Source: Gemmatimonadaceae bacterium
GTDB lineage: Bacteria; Gemmatimonadota; Gemmatimonadetes; Gemmatimonadales; Gemmatimonadaceae
Assembly (NCBI GenBank): GCA_019694735.1
Contig: JAIBBJ010000189.1
Location: 1-38,489 of the forward strand
Length of the DNA: 38,489 nt
Direction: 5' to 3'
Part shown: in pieces, positions 28,394 through 38,489 of the stretch
How the letters are laid out: every line of letters starts with the position of its first letter
How positions within the stretch are numbered: the stretch's first letter is position 1
Position numbers and translations under genes: made by a program
Notes under the pieces: model-generated
Told to the model about the DNA's origin: nothing
What the model saw: the letters and a program-made list of their open reading frames with translations, nothing else
Database searches by the model: none

Positions 28394-30349
28394 ATGCGGC
28401 GGACCCTCACGACCCTTGCCACCCTCCTCGCGATCGCCGGCGCACTGCCGGCGCAGGCGCGCCCGGCGGCCCAGAACCAGGACAGCCTTCGCGCGGTGCG
28501 CTGGGCCCTCGAGAACGAGCTCCAGTCGCTCGCCGTCGTCGAGCGGAAGGTGATGATCACGATGCGCGACGGCGTGCGCATCCAGGCGGACATCTATTAC
28601 CCGAAGGACGGGTCGCAGCGGTATCCCGCGATATGGGTGCGCACACCCTACAACTTCAATTGGTGGGACATCACCCTCGGGGCGCCGCGCGACATGACCA
28701 ACGCGCTCACCGCGATCAGGCGCGGCTACGCGTGGGTGGACATGCAGGAGCGCGGCCACTTCTGGTCCGAGGGCAACTACGACATCCTCGGCGCGCCGGT
28801 CAGCGACGGCGTCGACGAACTCGACTACCTGCGCTCCCGCCCGTGGTCCAACGGTCGGATCGGCACGACGGGTTGTTCGTCGACCGCCGAGTGGCAGGGC
28901 GCCGTGGCGGCGCAGGGGAATCCGGGGTACGCGGCGTTCAACGTGCAGGGCTTCGGCGCCGGCGTGGGCCGCGTGGGCCCGTACTACGAGCAGGGCAACT
29001 GGTACCGCGGCGGCGCAGTGCAGATGCTGTTCATCGACTGGCTGTACGGGGAGCAGAACCAGGTGCGCCCGATGTTCCCCGCGACGGCGACGCAGGAGGA
29101 GCTCATCCGCGCGTCCAAGTCGTTCGACCTCGCGCAGCGGCTGCCGCCCGTGGACTGGGCGAAGGCGTTCTGGACCCTCCCCGAGCAGGACATCCTCAGC
29201 GCGATCGATGGCCCGCGCGGCATCTTCGCCGACTCGATGCCCGTGCCGACCGGCGGCGCGATGATCAAGCGCACGCCGAACGACCCGGCGTGGTACCGGG
29301 GTGGGCTCTACCACGACGACATGCGGATCGACATCCCGGGACTCTGGTTCATGTCCTGGTACGACGTCTCCGTCGGCCCGAACCTCGAGATGTTCAACAT
29401 CGTCCGGCGCACCGCACGCGGCGCGGCGGCGAGCCAGCAATGGGCGATCATCGCGCCGGTCGCGCACTGCTCGTATACGCGCGCGACGGAGCACACCGTG
29501 GTCGGCGAGCGCGACATGGGTGACGCACGGCTCGGCTACCAGGAGATCATGTACGCGTTCTTCGACAAGTTCCTGAAGGGCGCGCCGACGACGGCGATCG
29601 ACACGATGGCGCGCGTCCGGTACTACGTCATGGGCGAGAACCGCTGGCATACCTCGGACGTGTGGCCGCCGCGGGGCACGCAGCCCATGACCTTCTTCCT
29701 CGGCAGTGGCGGCCACGCCAACACCCTGGCCGGGGACGGGGTGCTCACCACCCGGGCCCCCGCGCGGGACACGCCGGACCACTTCACGTACGACCCCGCG
29801 AACCCCGTGATGTCGCACGGCGGGAACGTCTGCTGTCAGGGCAACGCCGTCGGCAGCGGTGCGATGGACCAGCGTGGCACGGAGGCCCGGCCCGACGTCC
29901 TCGTCTACACGAGCGAGCCGTTCGCGGAGGGGATGGAGCTCACCGGACCGATCATCCCGGCACTCTACGTCTCCAGCGACGCCAAGGACACCGACTTCAC
30001 GGTGAAGGTGCTCGATGTGTACCCGGACGGCACGGCGTACAATCTCGACGAGTCCATCCAGCGGATGCGCTACCGCGACGGCTACGACAAGCCGCTCGTG
30101 TGGATGGAGGCGGGCCAGGTCTACAAGGTGACGCTGCAGCCGCTCAATACGAGCAACTGGTTCGCCCCCGGGCACCGGCTCCGCATCGAGATCTCGAGTT
30201 CGAACTTCCCCCGCTTCGACCGCAACCTCAATACGGGCGGGAACAATTACGACGAGGCGAAGGGCGTGCCGGCGCACAACACGGTGCACCACTCGCGGCT
30301 GTACCCGTCGTCATTGACGGTGACGGTGATGCAGCGTACGCAGCCCTGA
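28394..30349 (+). CDS. Secreted CocE/NonD-family (S15) hydrolase
   Basis: A 651-residue serine hydrolase with an N-terminal signal peptide ([22 protein letters not shown]). The alpha/beta-hydrolase core has the nucleophile motif [11 protein letters not shown] with Ser162, Asp324 in MSWYDVSVG and His358 in [11 protein letters not shown]-terminal jelly-roll domain (about 480-650, [16 protein letters not shown]) is characteristic of X-Pro dipeptidyl-peptidase and cocaine-esterase type proteins. Substrate may be an acyl ester or N-terminal dipeptide; it cannot be decided. ATG 28394 is the first start that gives a signal peptide. A TTGACG at 28329-28334 could be a -35 box, with only a poor -10. 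It lies 126 bases after the SDR, so it may be a separate unit. Confidence 0.93.
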   Translation: MRRTLTTLATLLAIAGALPAQARPAAQNQDSLRAVRWALENELQSLAVVERKVMITMRDGVRIQADIYYPKDGSQRYPAIWVRTPYNFNWWDITLGAPRDMTNALTAIRRGYAWVDMQERGHFWSEGNYDILGAPVSDGVDELDYLRSRPWSNGRIGTTGCSSTAEWQGAVAAQGNPGYAAFNVQGFGAGVGRVGPYYEQGNWYRGGAVQMLFIDWLYGEQNQVRPMFPATATQEELIRASKSFDLAQRLPPVDWAKAFWTLPEQDILSAIDGPRGIFADSMPVPTGGAMIKRTPNDPAWYRGGLYHDDMRIDIPGLWFMSWYDVSVGPNLEMFNIVRRTARGAAASQQWAIIAPVAHCSYTRATEHTVVGERDMGDARLGYQEIMYAFFDKFLKGAPTTAIDTMARVRYYVMGENRWHTSDVWPPRGTQPMTFFLGSGGHANTLAGDGVLTTRAPARDTPDHFTYDPANPVMSHGGNVCCQGNAVGSGAMDQRGTEARPDVLVYTSEPFAEGMELTGPIIPALYVSSDAKDTDFTVKVLDVYPDGTAYNLDESIQRMRYRDGYDKPLVWMEAGQVYKVTLQPLNTSNWFAPGHRLRIEISSSNFPRFDRNLNTGGNNYDEAKGVPAHNTVHHSRLYPSSLTVTVMQRTQP

Positions 30350-30394
30350 GCGTGCCCGCCGCGGCGCCGGGCCGGCCGTGGGCCGCCGCCGGCG

Positions 30395-31542
30395 TCAGCG
30401 CGCGGGTCGGTACTCGAGGCCCGCGCGGAGGCGGAACGACCGATGGTCGGCGCCGCCCGGCTCGAGGCGTCCGCTCGTGAAGACGAGCCCGACGTCCACG
30501 TCGAGGTCGGGCTGGACACCGTAGAGCAGCCCCGCGCCGAGCAGCGGCATGGTCCCGCGTGTCTCGGTGAGGAGACCGGAGGGGCGGGAGCGGCGTTGCA
30601 CGGCGCTGACCCCACCCTCCAGGTAGGGCCGGACGCCGGTGACGAGCCCGGCGAGCGCCCAGCGGCCGAGGTAGTCCCGGTGGTGGAGTGCCTCGTCCGC
30701 CGAGAGCGCGAAGACGCGGTCCCGCGATTCGCGCACCGCGATCGCGAGGTGCGCACCGATGCCCCACGAGACGCCGAAGGTGGTGCCGGATCCCTGGCGC
30801 CGTTCGGCGCCGTCCACCCCCTCGGCGTAGGTGGAGGCGAGGGCCAGACCGAGCCCACCGAGCCTTGGCCGCCGCATGACCACGAAGCCCGACGCGGTGC
30901 CGATCCCGGCCGGCCGCCACTCGGCCCCGACGAAGAGGCGCGTGCTGGCCGTGCGCACGACCGGTGCGTCCGCGGCCGAGCCGTCCACGCGGAAGTCGTC
31001 GAGGAGCCCGCGCGTGTGGCGCACACCGCCGAGCACGGCGAAGCGGTCGGCGACGCCGAGGCGGAGTCCTGCCCCCAGCGTCGGCGCCCAGCCGACCTGC
31101 TCCGTCACGGCGGGGCCGCTCTCGAGGCGCAGCGTCCGGTGGGTGAGGCCGGCCTCGAGATAGGGGTAGGCGCGCCACCCCCTGCTCAGCTGATAGTGGA
31201 AGAGCGCGTCCACCTGCGTGAGGCGGAAGTCACCGCCCGGATATGGCGCCGCCGAGGCGAGCCGGGACGCGACGACCGCGAGCCGGGGATGCAGGCCCCA
31301 GCTCGCCGAGGTCTGGAGCCCATCGCCCGACGTGCCGGCCGAGGTGGTCGCGCTGAGGATGCCGAGGTCCTGCCGGGCGCCGGCGACGCCGACGCGCAGG
31401 CCGTCGAGCCGCGGCATCCGGGCCGGTGGTCGCCGCAGGACGCCGCCCTGTGCGGCGAGCGGCGCGCCGATGGCGGGGGCGAGCGACGCCGCGAGGGTGG
31501 CGACGAGCGCCGCCAGGCGGACGGCGCTCGCGCGGCCCGCCA

Positions 31543-31543
<1 letters not shown>
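30395..31543 (-). CDS. Putative outer-membrane beta-barrel protein
   Basis: A 382-residue exported protein of unassigned family. Residues 1-31 form a signal peptide (LAALVATLAASLAPAIGAPLAAQ). The mature part alternates aromatic/aliphatic and charged residues in about 12-16 strands (for example YPYLEAGLTHRTLRL, FVVMRRPRLGGLGLALAS) and ends with RSFRLRAGLEYRPAR, consistent with a barrel ending near the outer-membrane C-terminus. The start ATG overlaps the gyrB stop by one base (TGATG), so it is translationally coupled to gyrase subunit B, an unusual partner. It converges on the CocE-type gene. Confidence 0.72.
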
Positions 31544-33615
<2,072 letters not shown>

Positions 33616-35748
33616 TCAGCGCCGTCGCCCCTTGCGTTCGGCACGCCGCGACGCCAGCGGCGCGAGCCACGGATGTCCCGTGAACCACGGCAGGTGCCCG
33701 GGGTCCGCGTCACGCTCGACGGCCCACGCGGCATCCCAGTCGCCGAGCTCCGCGAGTGCGAGCGCGAGCCGCGGTGGCACGAATCGGTCGCCGGGACCGC
33801 TCGGACCGCGGTGCGCGAGGCGCGCGTGCAGCGCCGCGACGTGCGCCTCGAGTTCGCGGCGCCGCGCCGCGCGGTACCCCGCCTCGCCGCCCGCCGCGAG
33901 CGCCGCGCCGAACGCCTCGGCCTCTCCCGCCGCGCCGAGCCGTGTCCGCGCGGCGACCGCCTCCGCCCAGCGACCGGCCCGCTCGTGGCAGCGCACCAGC
34001 CGCTCCGCCGCCGCGCGAAAGCCGGGGTCGATCGCGAGCGCGATCTCGAGCTCGAGGACCGCCGCCGCCACGGCACCGTCCTGGAGCAGCGCGTCGGCGA
34101 GCGAGTTCCGGAAGAGCGGGGTCTGCGGTTCGAGCCGGATCGCCTCGCGGAGCGCGGCGACGCCCGCGGCGCGGTCGCCGAGCGCGCACCGCACGATGCC
34201 GAGGAATCGGTGTGCCTCGGCGTATCCGGGATCGAGGCGCACCGCCTCGGCGAACTCGCGCGCCGCCGTGCTCCAGTCGCGTTCGAGATAGAGCGCGCGC
34301 ACGCCGAAGTGCACGTGCGGCACGGCGAGGCTGGCGTCGAGCTCCAGCGCGCGGTGGCTCAGCGCGATCGCCTGGCCGAAGGCCTCCTCGAACGGGGTGC
34401 GCATCCCGCGGGCGGCGCAGACCGCGAAGTAGTTGGAGAGGCCCGCGTACGCGGCGCCGTACGTCGGGTCGCGCGCGAGGGCCTCCTCGAAGCAGCGCCG
34501 ACTGCGCTCGAGGTCCTCGCGGCTGCCGCCCACGTGCGCGGCGCGGAGGAAGTGCCAGTGCCCGCGCAGGCACGACAGGTGCGCCTCGGCGTCCCGCGGC
34601 GCCTGCGGCGGCGGGAGCGATGCGGCCGCGCCAGGCGCCTCCGGCGGGAGGATCGCCGCCGCGACGATGCCCTCGACGGCGAAGAGGTCGTGCGTCGGCG
34701 CCCGATGGCGCAACGTGGCGGCGCTGCTGCCATCGGCCGTCCGCATCACTTCGATCGCCACCACGAGCTCGCCCTCGGCGAGCGTGAGCCGGCCGGTCAC
34801 GACGAGGTCGGCCCCGAGCGTCCGCCAGGTCGCGAGCGGGGCGGCGTCCGGCGCCGCGGGCAGCGCCGCGCGCGCGACGACCCGCACGCCGCGTCGGCGC
34901 GAGAGCCGTCGCCTGACACCGTCATCGAGCGCACGCGCGAACTCCGAGTGCGTGTCGTCGGCGGGCGCCGCCATCGGGACCAGCGCGACGGTGAAGAGCG
35001 GCGCCGCGGACGGCTGGGCCATGAGCCGTGCGAGCAAGGCCTCCGTCCCGGGCGCCGGCGCGGTGCCTTCCGCCTCGAGCCGGAGCGCGTGGGCTCGGTG
35101 GACCCGATGTGCCTCGTCGAGATCGCCGGCGGCCGCGAGCGCCTCCAGCAGCGCGCGCAGGACGCGCTCGTCGTCCGGATCGGTGCGCCAGGCTGCCTCG
35201 AGGAGCGCCACGGCCCCGCGGCGGTCGTCGGTCCTGGTCGCGGCGTCGCGCATCGCTGCGGTCACCACGCGCGCGCGGAGCGCCTGGCGTGCGCGCGCAT
35301 GCCACTCCTCGAACCCCGGCGCCCCGCCCACATGCAGCCCCTCGAGGAGCGGGGCATGGCGCTCGAGCGCAGTGGCCACGTCGCCCGCCGCCAGCGCGTC
35401 CTCGAGCGCCGCGAGGTCGCATGCGACGAGGCCGGTGTCGAGCTGGATCTGGTGCTTGCCGACCGGCCGGACGACCGGGGCACCGCACGCGCGCCGGATC
35501 TCGTGGAGTGCGTTGCGCAGGGACCGCCGCGCGCGCGCCGTGTCGCTCTCGGGCCAGAGTAGCGCGGCCACGACATCGCGGGCGTGCGCTCCCCGCGGCT
35601 CCGCGACCGCGAGGTACGCGAGAAGGGCCGCCTGTCGCGGGGACGTCGCGATCGCCGCGCCGTCGTCGAGGCGCGTCACGTTGACCGCCCCCAGGACCCT
35701 GAGCGAGAGCACGGGGGCGTGGGCGGGAGAGGGACGGGAGGGCGGCAT
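33616..35748 (-). CDS. SARP/BTAD transcriptional regulator with TolB-like and TPR domains
   Basis: A 710-residue putative activator. The N-terminal OmpR-type winged helix (about 15-100, with LLAYLAVAEP, DVVAALLWPESDTARARRSLRNALHEIRR) leads into the BTAD all-helical domain (100-250). A TolB-like/CadC-adenylate-cyclase-type segment follows (about 275-390: VALVPMAAPADD, GVRVVARAAL, LGADLVVTGRL, LFAVEGIVAAAI). The rest is a TPR array (about 420-600, repeats such as AYAGLSNYFAVCAARG and ALELDASLAVPHVHFG). Proteins of this build are common in Gemmatimonadota and activate nearby genes in response to unknown signals. ATG 35748 is the start that keeps the wing domain. It is divergent from the beta-helix lipoprotein, a plausible target. 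Confidence 0.9.
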   Translation of the reverse strand: MPPSRPSPAHAPVLSLRVLGAVNVTRLDDGAAIATSPRQAALLAYLAVAEPRGAHARDVVAALLWPESDTARARRSLRNALHEIRRACGAPVVRPVGKHQIQLDTGLVACDLAALEDALAAGDVATALERHAPLLEGLHVGGAPGFEEWHARARQALRARVVTAAMRDAATRTDDRRGAVALLEAAWRTDPDDERVLRALLEALAAAGDLDEAHRVHRAHALRLEAEGTAPAPGTEALLARLMAQPSAAPLFTVALVPMAAPADDTHSEFARALDDGVRRRLSRRRGVRVVARAALPAAPDAAPLATWRTLGADLVVTGRLTLAEGELVVAIEVMRTADGSSAATLRHRAPTHDLFAVEGIVAAAILPPEAPGAAASLPPPQAPRDAEAHLSCLRGHWHFLRAAHVGGSREDLERSRRCFEEALARDPTYGAAYAGLSNYFAVCAARGMRTPFEEAFGQAIALSHRALELDASLAVPHVHFGVRALYLERDWSTAAREFAEAVRLDPGYAEAHRFLGIVRCALGDRAAGVAALREAIRLEPQTPLFRNSLADALLQDGAVAAAVLELEIALAIDPGFRAAAERLVRCHERAGRWAEAVAARTRLGAAGEAEAFGAALAAGGEAGYRAARRRELEAHVAALHARLAHRGPSGPGDRFVPPRLALALAELGDWDAAWAVERDADPGHLPWFTGHPWLAPLASRRAERKGRRR

Positions 35749-35851
35749 GTGGCGGACGGGAGGGGCACCTCGCACGCCCCAACAATGGCGGCCGGTCCCC
35801 GCCGCGGCCATCCGCCGCGCCGCGTCAGACGATTCCTTGGCGCTGCCGCGC

Positions 35852-35857
35852 TAGCAT
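35852..35857 (+). promoter_or_regulatory. Possible -10 element TAGCAT before the beta-helix gene
   Basis: The hexamer lies 57 bases before the start at 35915, in the same CGCTAGCATCG context as the site before 2883. TTGGCG is only nine bases away, too close for a -35 box. Confidence 0.3.
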
Positions 35858-35914
35858 CGCGTCGCGCGGCTGGCCTCCTCCTTCCGCCGCGACGCGCCCC
35901 GAACCGGAGTCCCG

Positions 35915-37417
35915 ATGCGCCGTAAGTCGACACTGCTCCTGTCCCTCTTCTTCGCCGCGTGTGCCGAGCCGCCCGCGGCGCCCCATGCCGTGGCCACTCG
36001 GAGCGCGGATGCGACCGAGTTCGCGGACCACGCGGGCGCCGGGGACCTTTCGGACGCCCTGCGGCCCGACGGGGCTCGGGTCTGCCAGGTGCAGCGGGAC
36101 GGCGGGGGCGCCGAGGTCGCCGCGCGCGGACCGCGGCGGCTCGCCCTCCTCGCGGCCGGCAGCTACGAGACTCGGCTGTTCGTGGACCCGACGAAGCCCC
36201 CGATCGCGGGGCTGCGGTTCCGCCGCCTGACGGACGCGGTCGACGCCGCCCGCGCGTCCCGCCTCGCGCGTGGTGAACTCACCCGGGCCGCCTGTCGCAT
36301 CCACATCGCGGTCGCGGCCGGGGACTACGTCGGGAGCTTCGATGCCGCCGCGCCCGCCACGCACGAGCGGCTCCCGATCCTCATCGACGTTCCCGACCTC
36401 ACCATCCGTGGCGCGACGCATCTCGGGCGCGACGAGGCAGGTCGTCCGGTGCCGCCGGCCGACGGCGCGCCCGCGTCAGTCCTCCGGCCCGACCGGCCGA
36501 TGGTGTTCCTGCCCGTCACCGAGGCCTTCCTCGTGGTCGTGGGGCACCCGGGGGGCTCCGCCGGCGACGGCGCGGAGATCCGCGACGTCACCTTCGCCTC
36601 CGGACGGACCGACGGGTCGAGCGGGGGCATGGGCGTCATCACGCTCCGGGTGCGGCGCCTGCGCCTCGAGGGGAACCATTTCCCCGGCGGGCTCAGCTCC
36701 GCCTTCGACGTGCGGGCCAGCGACGGCGTCATCGTCGGCAACCTCATGCAGCGACTCGGCGCCAATTGCGCCGTCTGCACCGCCGGTCCGGGCCACCTCC
36801 GGATCCGTGACAACCGCATCGAGGACGGCGCGCTCGGCGGCATCTACGTCGGGGCGCTGCTCGCGCACATGCCGATCGCGGCCGGCGCCGCGCCTGCCGC
36901 GGCGATCGAGCCCTATGCGCTCCCGGCGACCGCGAGTGCGGAGGCGGAGGTCGTCAACAACCGCGTGACGGGGCACCGCCGGCTGCCGATCGGTTTCGCG
37001 CTCCGGGTCCTCGCGCTCGGTCCCGGCACGGCGGGCGTGCCGCAGGCGACGACGGTGCGCGTACGCCGAAACGACTTCGATTCGAATACCTTCGGCATCG
37101 TCGTCGACGGTGGCTTTCCCGCGGCGGGCGCACTGCGGCGCGGCGACCTCACCGTGCGGCTCGCGCACAACCGCATCGCCGGTTCCTGCCAGGCGCCGCT
37201 CCTCGTCGCGTTCACCCGGCACACCGGTGCGCTCGGTGTCACCGTCAATCCCTACCTCGTGAACTCGACCTTCGCCCTCGCGCTCGGCGGGGATGTCGCG
37301 TGGGCCGATGCCTGGTACGCGCATCCGGATGGACTCGGCAACACGCTCCTCGTGGATGGCGTGCTGCAGCCGACGGGGACGCGAGTGGCGTACGATCCCG
37401 CGCGGTCCTGCCCATGA
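35915..37417 (+). CDS. Putative lipoprotein with right-handed parallel beta-helix
   Basis: A 500-residue exported protein of unknown substrate. MRRKSTLLLSLFFAACAE is a lipoprotein signal (lipidated Cys16). From about 190 on, regularly spaced rungs appear (VRRLRLEGNHFPGG, FDVRASDGVIVGNLMQRLG, LRIRDNRIEDGALGGIYVG, AEAEVVNNRVTGH, VRVRRNDFDSNTFGIVVDGG, VRLAHNRIAG). The N-x-(I/V)/D-N pattern is that of PbH1 repeats, as in polysaccharide lyases and carbohydrate-binding right-handed helices. Catalytic residues of pectate lyases are not recognisable. The divergent SARP regulator may control it. It ends with a VAYDPARSC cysteine. Confidence 0.82.
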   Translation: MRRKSTLLLSLFFAACAEPPAAPHAVATRSADATEFADHAGAGDLSDALRPDGARVCQVQRDGGGAEVAARGPRRLALLAAGSYETRLFVDPTKPPIAGLRFRRLTDAVDAARASRLARGELTRAACRIHIAVAAGDYVGSFDAAAPATHERLPILIDVPDLTIRGATHLGRDEAGRPVPPADGAPASVLRPDRPMVFLPVTEAFLVVVGHPGGSAGDGAEIRDVTFASGRTDGSSGGMGVITLRVRRLRLEGNHFPGGLSSAFDVRASDGVIVGNLMQRLGANCAVCTAGPGHLRIRDNRIEDGALGGIYVGALLAHMPIAAGAAPAAAIEPYALPATASAEAEVVNNRVTGHRRLPIGFALRVLALGPGTAGVPQATTVRVRRNDFDSNTFGIVVDGGFPAAGALRRGDLTVRLAHNRIAGSCQAPLLVAFTRHTGALGVTVNPYLVNSTFALALGGDVAWADAWYAHPDGLGNTLLVDGVLQPTGTRVAYDPARSCP

Positions 37418-37610
37418 GCGCCGCGGCCCCCGCGGCCCCCGCGTCGGCTGGCGTGGCGAGGGGGGAGCGGTGCGCGCGGACATCCTCGTCCGGGCCGCCA
37501 CCAGGGGCGTGTCCCTCCAACGGATCGAGGGGACGGGCATCCCCTCCGACTGGCCGTCCACGTCCACGATGGCGATGCGGCCGGGGTGGGGATTCGGCGC
37601 ACCGTCCCGA
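37418..37610. other. Intergenic stretch without a gene
   Basis: Between two convergent genes. It starts with a GCGGCCCCC repeat (about 2.6 copies) that could form a weak stem with nearby GGGG runs; no coding frame with plausible composition was found. Confidence 0.5.
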
Positions 37611-37922
37611 TCAGCGCATCAGCTCCCAGCGGATGCGCTGCACCGGCGTGGGCCCGCCCGCGGCCGCGAGCTTCGTGACCAGCTGGCGTTCCATCATCGA
37701 GAGCTCCGTCATCCACGCATGCGTCCGCACGCCGACGACGAGCGTGCCATCCGCGGTCATGAGCCGCGCCTGCGTGACGCCGGCGATCTGCGCCCCGACG
37801 AGGCGCGGCCAGGCCTCGAGGACGCCGACCCGCGCCACCTCGGCGTCGAGACCCGTGCGCCGGAGGAGCGTAGCGAGCGCCTCGGCGATCGCGCGCGGCT
37901 TCCCGCTGCCGTCGCGCGTCAT
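37611..37922 (-). CDS. dciA: DciA (DUF721) helicase-loading protein
   Basis: A 103-residue DUF721 protein. The signature block EAWPRLVGAQIAGVTQARLMTADGTLVVGVRTHAWMTEL matches the family's EVWPEVVGxxIAxHTxPxxLxxGxLxVxVxSxAWxxxL. The C-terminal half ends ELMR without the usual extra domain, so it is a short form. DciA loads the replicative helicase DnaB in bacteria without DnaC. It overlaps recF by four bases (ATGA at 37919-37922), the typical recF-dciA arrangement. ATG 37922 gives the natural N-terminus; an ATG at 37970 lies inside recF. Confidence 0.92.
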   Translation of the reverse strand: MTRDGSGKPRAIAEALATLLRRTGLDAEVARVGVLEAWPRLVGAQIAGVTQARLMTADGTLVVGVRTHAWMTELSMMERQLVTKLAAAGGPTPVQRIRWELMR

Positions 37923-38489
37923 CGGGCCGCCGTCCCGTCGGCCGCGAAGCGGCCGTCGCGCACCCGCCACCGCGCGAGCCGCGTGTACTGCTCGGGGATC
38001 TCGTCCTCGCGCGGGACGCAGAGCACCACTTGGCCGGTGCCCACCGCTTCGAGCAGCGTGAGGATCCGACCGGTGCGGCCGCGGTCGAGTTCCGCGAACG
38101 GGTCGTCGAGCAGCAGCAGCGGTGTCACGCCCGCCGCATCACGGTGCGTCGCGGCCTCGAGCAACCGGAGCACGATCGCCGCCGTCCGCTGCTGGCCGGC
38201 GGAGCCCACGACCCGCAGGTCGCGGCCGTCGAGCGCGAGCATCAGGTCGTCCCGGTGCGGGCCGGCATGGGTGAGGGCACGCCGCACATCGTGCTCGCGT
38301 TGCCGCTCGAGCTGTGCGTGCAGCGCGTCGCGCACGTCGTCCGCCTCCGCCAGCGGGCTCGCGTAGGCCAGCGACGGCGCGGCCCGCTCGCCGATCGCCG
38401 CGCACTGTGCCGCGAACTCCGCGCTGCGCGCTGCCGCCCACGCGCGCCGCTGGCGCACGAGCTCGGCGCCATGCTCGGCGAGCGCCGGC
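37919..38489 (-). CDS. recF: DNA replication/repair protein RecF, C-terminal part (5' end beyond window)
   Basis: The last 190 residues of RecF are visible. The ABC-type signature and Walker B region are present: AGPHRDDLMLALDGRDL, then SAGQQRTAAIVLRLLEA (signature), and LLLLDDPFAELDRGR (Walker B, D-loop). RecF loads RecA at single-strand gaps together with RecO and RecR. The gene is coupled to dciA and normally follows dnaA and dnaN, which would be outside the window. The N-terminal P-loop is not in the window. Residue order and the DxxELD motif leave no doubt about the family. Confidence 0.95.
   Translation of the reverse strand, partial: PALAEHGAELVRQRRAWAAARSAEFAAQCAAIGERAAPSLAYASPLAEADDVRDALHAQLERQREHDVRRALTHAGPHRDDLMLALDGRDLRVVGSAGQQRTAAIVLRLLEAATHRDAAGVTPLLLLDDPFAELDRGRTGRILTLLEAVGTGQVVLCVPREDEIPEQYTRLARWRVRDGRFAADGTAAR

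Overview
The window is high-GC, gene-dense bacterial chromosome from a two-membrane organism: it has several lipoprotein signal peptides, a TorF-like porin and a second beta-barrel protein. The phylum cannot be proven from this window alone. The SARP-type regulator fused to a TolB-like segment and TPRs, the recF-dciA-gyrB neighbourhood and the many short ATGA/GTGA gene overlaps suggest Gemmatimonadota (inference). No rRNA, tRNA, CRISPR array, transposase or integrase was recognised.

Layout. 1-3.7 kb: a helicase-like protein that has lost its catalytic motifs and carries an RGG tail (minus strand, runs off the edge), a class I aminotransferase, and a small pair of an unknown protein and a stand-alone Lrp/AsnC effector domain. 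3.7-12.3 kb: a lipoprotein, then the main feature of the window, five translationally coupled genes. In order they are a NurA-like nuclease, a HerA-like ATPase with an altered P-loop, an SbcD/Mre11 nuclease, a short SbcC/Rad50 ATPase with a zinc hook, and a double GNAT acetyltransferase. This is the archaeal DNA end-resection set, complete and coupled in a bacterium. 12.3-12.94 kb holds a small membrane protein gene and then an apparent non-coding transcription unit: promoter, an approximately 165-nt rod-like RNA and a 15-bp terminator hairpin. Direct repeats and leader hairpins follow.

12.94-14.7 kb: PTPS, folE and an SDR, the gene set expected for tetrahydrobiopterin or a related pterin. 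14.7-20.3 kb: a TorF-like porin behind a perfect palindrome, a zinc-ribbon/degenerate methyltransferase protein, and on the minus strand a TPR protein, a ParA-type ATPase, a lipoprotein and a long-chain acyl-CoA synthetase. 20.4-24.2 kb: a phosphoribosyltransferase, a cupredoxin-like lipoprotein, a V4R-domain protein and ligA. 24.2-30.4 kb: a pyrimidine-nucleoside phosphorylase, a small membrane protein, a Baeyer-Villiger-type monooxygenase coupled to an SDR, and a secreted CocE/NonD hydrolase. 30.4-38.5 kb: an outer-membrane barrel gene coupled to gyrB, then a SARP/BTAD-TPR regulator, a beta-helix lipoprotein, dciA and the 3' part of recF. The last block looks like the ancestral recF-dciA-gyrB replication cluster with two accessory genes lying between dciA and gyrB.

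A recurring TAGC(T/A)T hexamer lies 20-60 nt before several start codons and once has a well-placed -35 element. It is a candidate housekeeping -10 element of this organism.
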